Assembly (NCBI GenBank): GCA_910585015.1
Contig: CAJUCT010000017.1
Coordinates: 19,536-83,318 of the forward strand
Length of the DNA: 63,783 nt
Direction of reading: 5' to 3'
From: an uncultured Acetatifactor sp.
Lineage (GTDB): Bacteria > Bacillota > Clostridia > Lachnospirales > Lachnospiraceae
Part shown: positions 59,371 to 63,783 of the stretch, in pieces
How positions within the stretch are numbered: position 1 is the stretch's first letter
Layout of the letters: every line of letters starts with the position of its first letter
Made by a program: the position numbers and the translations under genes
The notes under the pieces: generated by a model
The model's database searches: none
What the model was told of the DNA's origin: nothing
The model's input: only the letters and a program-made list of their open reading frames with translations

Positions 59371-62049
59371 CTAATACCCCTTATATCGGTTTTTCAGCTT
59401 ATTCTGCAACCGGTACAGGGTGTTCATGGCGTCTAAAGGCGTCATCACCGTGATATCGATCTCCGTCAGTTCCTTCACCACATCCTCGTCGGACACCGTG
59501 TCGAAGAGGGACATTTGGGCCAGGTCCACCTCATCGTAACGGGGTACTTTTTTGATCCTTCCTTCCCCTTTGTGGTCCACGGCGATGCTCTGCACCTTCT
59601 CCGTGATGTCATTGTCCGACAGCTGCTCGGCAATCTCCTTGGCCCGATCAATGACCATGTCAGGCACTCCCGCCAGCTTGGCCACCTGGATGCCGTAGCT
59701 GCGGTCCGCGCCGCCCTTGACGATCTTGCGCAGAAACACGATATCGTCCCCGCACTCCTTGACGGCGATGCAGTAGTTGTTCACATTGCTGATCTTGCCC
59801 TCCAACTCCGTCAGTTCATGGTAGTGGGTGGCAAAAAGAGTCTTGGCTCCCAGCAGCTTTTTATTGCTGATATGCTCTATAACCGCCCAGGCGATGCTCA
59901 GCCCGTCAAAAGTGGAAGTGCCCCTGCCGATCTCGTCCAGGATAAGCAGGCTGTCCGCCGTGGCGTTTCTGAGAATATTGGCCACCTCGTTCATCTCCAC
60001 CATGAAAGTGGACTGACCGCTGGCCAGGTCGTCCGAGGCTCCCACACGGGTAAAAATACGGTCCACAATGCCGATGTTGGCGCTGCCCGCCGGCACAAAG
60101 GAGCCCATCTGGGCCATCAGCACGATCAGCGCCGTCTGGCGCATATAGGTGGATTTTCCCGCCATATTGGGGCCGGTGATTACAGAGATGCAGTGGTGAC
60201 AATTGTCCAGCAGTGTGTCGTTGGAGATAAACATCTCATGGTCAATCATCTGTTCCACCACGGGATGTCTGCCGTCCCGGATGTCTATGACACCCTTCTC
60301 GTTCAGAGCGGGACGCACATAATGGTTCCGCTCTGCCACATAGGCCAGAGAAGCAAACACATCCAGACCCGCCACCGCCTTGGCTGTGCGCTGTATCCGC
60401 TCTATCTCCCCGGCAATGGTATCCCTGATACGGCAGAAAACATCATACTCCAGCGCCGACAGCTTGTCCTCCGCGTTCAGTATGGTATCCTCCAGTTCCT
60501 TCAGCCGTGGAGTGGTGTACCGCTCCGCATTGGCCAGAGTCTGCTTGCGCACATAGTCCTCCGGCACCAGGTCCTTAAAGGAATTGGTCACCTCAAAATA
60601 ATAGCCGAACACTTTGTTGTACTTGATCTTCAGGTTTTTAATGCCCGTGCGCTCCCGGTCCTGCTCCTCCAACTGGGCCAGCCACATCTTGCCGTCCCGC
60701 TTGGCGCTGCGCAGCATGTCGATGGTTTCGTCATAGCCGTCCTTAATGATGCCGCCTTCCCGGATGGTGATGGGAGGCTCCTCTTCAATGGCGCTGTCTA
60801 TCAGAGTAGACAGATCCTCCAGGCAGTCCATATCCCCGGCGATATTTGTCAGCAATTCTTTCCGAAAGCCCGTCAGCACTTTCCGGATCGGCGGCAGCAT
60901 CTCCAGAGAGTTGCGAAAAGCCAGCAGATCCCGGGGGTTGGCGGTCTTGTAAGTCACCTTGCTAAGCAGCCGTTCCAGATCATAGATGGGGTTTAAGTAC
61001 TCCCGCAGTTCGTCCCTGGATACCGCGTCCCCGTTTAACTCCTCGATGGCATCCAACCGTTTTTCCATCTCCGCCTTTTCGATCAAAGGCTGTTCCAGAT
61101 AGCTGCGCAGAGTGCGGGCCCCCATGGCCGTTTTGGTCTTGTCCAGCACCCACAGAAGGGAACCTCGCTTCTGCTTTTCACGCAGTGTTTCCGCCAGTTC
61201 CAGATTCCGCCTGGTGGAGGAATCCAACAGCATGAACTTGGTGGCCAGATAGGAATGAATATGGGCGATGTGACCCAGTTCTGTTTTCTGTGTGTCATAC
61301 AGATAATGCAGCAGCGCCCCCGCGGCGATGGTGCCGATGGGGAAATCCTCCAGCCCCAGGCCGATCAGGCTCTTTACTTTAAAATGGCGCAGAATGCTCT
61401 GCACACAGATCTGATCGTCAAAATAGTGGGCGTCCACCGCACTGACCGCAATGTGCAGCCTTCCCCGCATATCTCCGATGTCCATACCGCTGACCAGAAA
61501 GGCGTCATTACAGATTATTTCCGAGGGCTCATATTTCATCAGTTCATCCATGAGCCGCCGCAGATCCTCCACTTCCGTCATATAGAAATCGCCGGTGGTC
61601 ACATCCGCCGCCGCCAGGCCGATGCCTGCAGGGGTGAAGGTGACGCACATCAGGTAATTATTTTTGCCCTCCTCCAGAGACTGCATGTTCAGATTGGTGC
61701 CAGGAGTGACGATCCGCACCACTTCCCGCTTTACCAGCCCCTTTGCCTGTTTGGGATCCTCCACCTGCTCGCAGATAGCAACCTTGTAGCCCTTGGCCAC
61801 CAGCTTGCTCAGATAGTTCTCCACCGCATGATAGGGTACGCCGCACATGGGGGCGCGCTCCTCCAGACCGCAACTCTTTCCCGTCAGCGTGATCTCCAGT
61901 TCTCTGGAGGCTGTCAGCGCGTCGTCAAAAAACATCTCATAGAAATCACCCAGCCGATAAAACAATATGCAGTCCGAATACTCCTCCTTAGTCTCCAGAT
62001 ACTGCTGCATCATGGGGGTCAGATCATCTACTTTTATATCTTGGTTCAC
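59371..62049 (-). CDS. mutS: DNA mismatch repair protein MutS
   Basis: Recognises mismatched base pairs. The 892 residues show the mismatch-binding domain with FYRLGDFYEMFFDDA (the Phe-x-Glu-type motif region), the ATPase GPNMAGKSTYMRQTALI, DEIGRGTSTFDGLSIAW and the ATHYHEL motif. I chose GTG 62049, with GAGGT five bases before it, since homology starts there; a frame from 62118 would add a CPFC-containing segment that I consider untranslated. It heads the mutS-mutL-miaA-lyase operon. Confidence 0.97.
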   Translation of the reverse strand: MNQDIKVDDLTPMMQQYLETKEEYSDCILFYRLGDFYEMFFDDALTASRELEITLTGKSCGLEERAPMCGVPYHAVENYLSKLVAKGYKVAICEQVEDPKQAKGLVKREVVRIVTPGTNLNMQSLEEGKNNYLMCVTFTPAGIGLAAADVTTGDFYMTEVEDLRRLMDELMKYEPSEIICNDAFLVSGMDIGDMRGRLHIAVSAVDAHYFDDQICVQSILRHFKVKSLIGLGLEDFPIGTIAAGALLHYLYDTQKTELGHIAHIHSYLATKFMLLDSSTRRNLELAETLREKQKRGSLLWVLDKTKTAMGARTLRSYLEQPLIEKAEMEKRLDAIEELNGDAVSRDELREYLNPIYDLERLLSKVTYKTANPRDLLAFRNSLEMLPPIRKVLTGFRKELLTNIAGDMDCLEDLSTLIDSAIEEEPPITIREGGIIKDGYDETIDMLRSAKRDGKMWLAQLEEQDRERTGIKNLKIKYNKVFGYYFEVTNSFKDLVPEDYVRKQTLANAERYTTPRLKELEDTILNAEDKLSALEYDVFCRIRDTIAGEIERIQRTAKAVAGLDVFASLAYVAERNHYVRPALNEKGVIDIRDGRHPVVEQMIDHEMFISNDTLLDNCHHCISVITGPNMAGKSTYMRQTALIVLMAQMGSFVPAGSANIGIVDRIFTRVGASDDLASGQSTFMVEMNEVANILRNATADSLLILDEIGRGTSTFDGLSIAWAVIEHISNKKLLGAKTLFATHYHELTELEGKISNVNNYCIAVKECGDDIVFLRKIVKGGADRSYGIQVAKLAGVPDMVIDRAKEIAEQLSDNDITEKVQSIAVDHKGEGRIKKVPRYDEVDLAQMSLFDTVSDEDVVKELTEIDITVMTPLDAMNTLYRLQNKLKNRYKGY

Positions 62050-62136
62050 ATCTACCTCACTTCCGCCGCAGGGCGGCATCTTTGGTTTCTTTTGGACATT
62101 ACAAAACGGACACACCACAGGATGTATCCGTTTCTC

Positions 62137-62165
62137 ATGTTACCACAAAATCTTGTTTTTGTAAA
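62137..62165 (-). promoter_or_regulatory. Promoter of the mutS operon
   Basis: On the minus strand TTTACA (62165-62160), a 17-bp spacer and TAACAT (62142-62137), about 88 bp before the mutS start. Confidence 0.65.
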
Positions 62166-62269
62166 TTATTAAAATGCCGGTCCTACCGAGATTTCAGCCG
62201 TGGTACGATCCATAGGAAGGATTGCATTTTGAGGGTATGAACCGGATAGCCGCAATGCGTACCCACGTT

Positions 62270-62779
62270 TTATTCTTTTTTACGTGTCAAGAAAATGCCA
62301 ATGATTGCACCAATAAAAATAATCGGCGCTACTCTGACAAGCAGCCATTCGAATGAGTGAAATGTCACTCCGAGAACGGCGGTTTCAGGATCACTATAAT
62401 CCCATCCCAGATAAGGACTTTCTAATTCCAATAAGATTGCAAAAGTCGCTGCTATGATTACGCACAATACGATAAGAAGCCAATGTAGAATCCTTCTCTT
62501 TGTGGTTTTTGTCTGTGCAAGTTGCAAATTTATCACCTCCAGTTTTGCAGAAATTGCCTTTAGATCATCAGCTTTCGACTCAATGACATTTTCTCCAAGC
62601 AACGTACTCACGGAAGTTTCAAGCACTTCCGATATGGAGATCAACATATCAGAATCGGGAACTGACAATCCCTGCTCCCATTTCGAAACTGTTTGCCGCA
62701 CCACGTTCAGCTTGATAGCAAGCTCTTGCTGCGAAAGTCCTTTTGATTTTCTGATTGCTTTTAAATTTTTGTTGAGCAT
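62270..62779 (-). CDS. XRE-family transcription regulator with a membrane tail
   Basis: A 169-residue protein. Residues 5-60 form a helix-turn-helix of the XRE/Cro type (RKSKGLSQQELAIKLNVVRQ TVSKWEQGLSVPD), followed by a short coiled coil and two membrane helices (about residues 92-113 and 140-162). Such membrane-tethered XRE regulators are common in Firmicutes and usually sense an envelope or small-molecule signal; the targets here are unknown. The MITE-like element sits 35 bp upstream of its start and must replace its original promoter or leader. Confidence 0.9.
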   Translation of the reverse strand: MLNKNLKAIRKSKGLSQQELAIKLNVVRQTVSKWEQGLSVPDSDMLISISEVLETSVSTLLGENVIESKADDLKAISAKLEVINLQLAQTKTTKRRILHWLLIVLCVIIAATFAILLELESPYLGWDYSDPETAVLGVTFHSFEWLLVRVAPIIFIGAIIGIFLTRKKE

Positions 62780-62814
62780 TAGTAATAGTCTCCTCTCTTT
62801 TAGTTGTTGCCATT

Positions 62815-62956
62815 TAGGTAATTGCGAAACGTTCTCCGCAAGTGACGTGGCTGGTCAATATATACAAAAACGGGCTCCGATGCAGTGGCCAGTCGCCCTT
62901 ATTTTGTATATATTGCCCATCCACTGTTCCCGGAAAGGGAGTTTCGCAATTGCCTA
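62815..62956. mobile_element. MITE-like element, intact copy B
   Basis: A 142-bp element with 16-bp inverted ends, TAGGTAATTGCGAAAC (62815-62830) against 62941-62956, one mismatch. It is flanked by the 13-bp direct repeat AGTTGTTGCCATT (62802-62814 and 62957-62969), the footprint of an insertion. The interior has a 14-bp perfect inverted repeat (CAATATATACAAAA) and codes for nothing. A diverged copy lies at 21741. A transposase in trans would have to be encoded elsewhere. Confidence 0.9.
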
Positions 62957-63074
62957 AGTTGTTGCCATTATTATAGGCAAAACTGCCCGTTGCCACAAGC
63001 AACGCAAATTAACATTGGCTCTTTTTCCATCAAAATGACGGAAAAATTATATGTAACAGAGGAAATATAAATAA

Positions 63075-63102
63075 AACGCCGCCTTGTTGCCAGGGCGGCG
63101 TT
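63075..63102 (-). terminator. Terminator after dut
   Basis: AACGCCGCC (63075-63083) pairs with GGCGGCGTT (63094-63102); on the minus strand the stem is followed by TTATTTATATTT. About 60 bp after the dut stop. Confidence 0.85.
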
Positions 63103-63162
63103 GTTTGCAGGGTTTGGCAGTTCTTTTTCCTGTAGTCTCTTGTAAAGGGTTGCTGGTTATTG

Positions 63163-63678
63163 TTACTGCTTTGTGGTGCTCCCGAAGCCTCCATTGCGGA
63201 TCCCTCTGGCATCATCATCCACGGTAATGCCGTATTCCAGGAAAATTCCCTGCATGAAGCCCATGCCTGCACTGATTTCCATGGTTTTGCCTTCCCGTGA
63301 GTCATTGGTGATCTTAGCCATAATATGTCCCTCATTATCCGAATAAAAGTAGTCGCTGTCTATAATGCCCACCGTGTTATTCAACTGCAGGCGATACTTG
63401 AATCCCAGACCGCTGCGGGGATAGAGCTTCAGTACCCAGTTCTCTTCCATCTCTGCCCTTATGCCCGTAGGCACCTTTATGGAGGCACCTGGCTCCAATG
63501 AAAAGGCAAAAGGGGAATAAAAGTCATACCCCGCGCTGCCCTTGGTGGCCCGGCGGGGCAGTCTTATGGACGCGTAGATATCCCCTATCTCCTCATCGGA
63601 ATGTTCCGGGAACTCCTCCCTCACCGCAGACGCAAATTGTTCCGCACTGACCTTATGAAATCTGGCTATTCTTTTCAT
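63163..63678 (-). CDS. dut: Deoxyuridine 5'-triphosphate nucleotidohydrolase
   Basis: Hydrolyses dUTP to dUMP and keeps uracil out of DNA. The 171-residue product has the trimeric dUTPase motifs: motif 1 SAGYDFYSPF, motif 2 PRSGLGFKYR, motif 3 NTVGIIDSDYF, and motif 5 NGGFGSTTK at the C-terminus. Motif 4 is less clear, in GFMQGIFLEY. AAGGA stands about five bases before the ATG at 63678. An HL2 hairpin and a 14-codon upstream frame precede it. Its promoter is right of the window. Confidence 0.93.
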   Translation of the reverse strand: MKRIARFHKVSAEQFASAVREEFPEHSDEEIGDIYASIRLPRRATKGSAGYDFYSPFAFSLEPGASIKVPTGIRAEMEENWVLKLYPRSGLGFKYRLQLNNTVGIIDSDYFYSDNEGHIMAKITNDSREGKTMEISAGMGFMQGIFLEYGITVDDDARGIRNGGFGSTTKQ

Positions 63679-63706
63679 TATTTCCTTGCTCCCTCATACT
63701 TACCTT
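63662..63706 (-). other. Short upstream frame overlapping the dut start
   Basis: A 14-codon frame (MREQGNNEKNSQIS and a stop) has the HL2-associated site AAAGGTAAGT just before its ATG and overlaps the first codons of dut in another frame. It may couple or restrain dut translation, or may be left over from the gene HL2 once preceded. Confidence 0.35.
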
Positions 63707-63712
63707 TTCCCT

Positions 63713-63760
63713 GCATATCGCAGGCCGAGCCTGCGATATTGCGTTAATGCGTATTTGGAA
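63713..63760 (-). repeat. HL2 hairpin leader before dut
   Basis: On the minus strand TTCCAAATACGCATTAAC, then GCAATATCGCAGGC-TCG-GCCTGCGATATGC, the best-paired member of the family, then AGGGAAAAGGTAAGT with an ATG. The window ends 23 bp upstream; the sequence GGAAGTTTCACTTCC there can form another small hairpin. Confidence 0.8.
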
Positions 63761-63783
63761 GTTTCACTTCCAAACTTACCTCT

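Noticed and set aside
62270..62779. Phage repressor
   Set aside because: The two C-terminal membrane helices and the absence of phage genes favour a membrane-anchored chromosomal regulator.

Overview
The window looks like a chromosomal core region of a spore-forming, low-to-mid GC anaerobe of the class Clostridia, most likely a Lachnospiraceae gut bacterium. The pointers are the short HisG with HisZ, the radical SAM pair next to RNase G, a YlbJ-type sporulation protein, SepF plus MinCDE plus MreBCD division/shape genes, and many small Lachnospiraceae-type hypotheticals. I saw no rRNA, tRNA, CRISPR array, prophage module or transposase gene.

Layout. 0.2-11.8 kb (+): coaD, a coiled-coil protein, a cell-wall amidase, a minus-strand ylbJ-like gene, an RsuA-type pseudouridine synthase, a HAD phosphatase, YgiQ-type radical SAM protein, an SDR, a nucleotidyltransferase-like protein, a membrane protein, an RluA-type synthase and recU. 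11.8-16.9 kb (+): histidine genes hisZ-hisG-hisD-hisB-hisI. 16.9-25.4 kb (+): a small membrane protein, the TIGR03960/TIGR03936 radical SAM pair, RNase G, a NUDIX hydrolase, a decayed locus, a lipoprotein, a membrane protein, thrH and a small protein. 25.4-31.9 kb: a tandem repeat array, dtd and an AI-2E exporter family gene (-), ttcA and xerC-like recombinase (+), then the divergent SOS pair yneA-like/lexA. 31.9-36.8 kb (-): the rplU-prp-rpmA / obgE-yhbY-nadD-yqeK-rsfS block. 36.8-42.9 kb (-): cytidylate-kinase-like, rluD, lspA, aroB, sepF, yggS and an HlyD-like adaptor. 43.1-54.4 kb (-): P-loop protein, dacF, mgsA, rodA, minE-minD-minC, PBP2, mreD-mreC-mreB, radC, DUF4321. 54.5-62.1 kb (-): a PLP lyase, miaA, mutL, mutS. 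62.3-63.7 kb (-): a membrane-anchored XRE regulator and dut.

The unusual content is between the genes. (1) HL1: palindromic leader elements of about 50-117 bp, often tandem, that stand immediately upstream of start codons (coaD, hisI, the TIGR03960 gene, rsfS, mreB). Each ends in a constant GCGGAACTC tail followed by the ribosome binding site. The apex (GGACGC..GCGGCC) is kept at three loci while the lower stems differ between loci but stay self-complementary, so the pairing seems to be conserved rather than the sequence. The bare tail also precedes minC and the HlyD-like gene. (2) HL2: a second hairpin family next to the ribosome binding sites of the AI-2E gene, lspA and dut. (3) A 142-bp MITE-like element with 16-bp inverted ends and a 13-bp flanking duplication upstream of the XRE gene, plus a diverged copy behind RNase G. 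(4) Tandem arrays made from the 3' ends of dtd (126-bp period) and of the xerC-like gene (53-bp period). (5) In-frame repeats inside mutL and the ygiQ-type gene. I recognise no named family for HL1 or HL2; they are the best candidates for something undescribed.

Regulation readable from sequence: LexA boxes in the yneA/lexA divergent promoter region, several near-consensus sigma-A promoters with 17-bp spacers, a probable L21 leader before rplU, and alternative hairpins before hisG.
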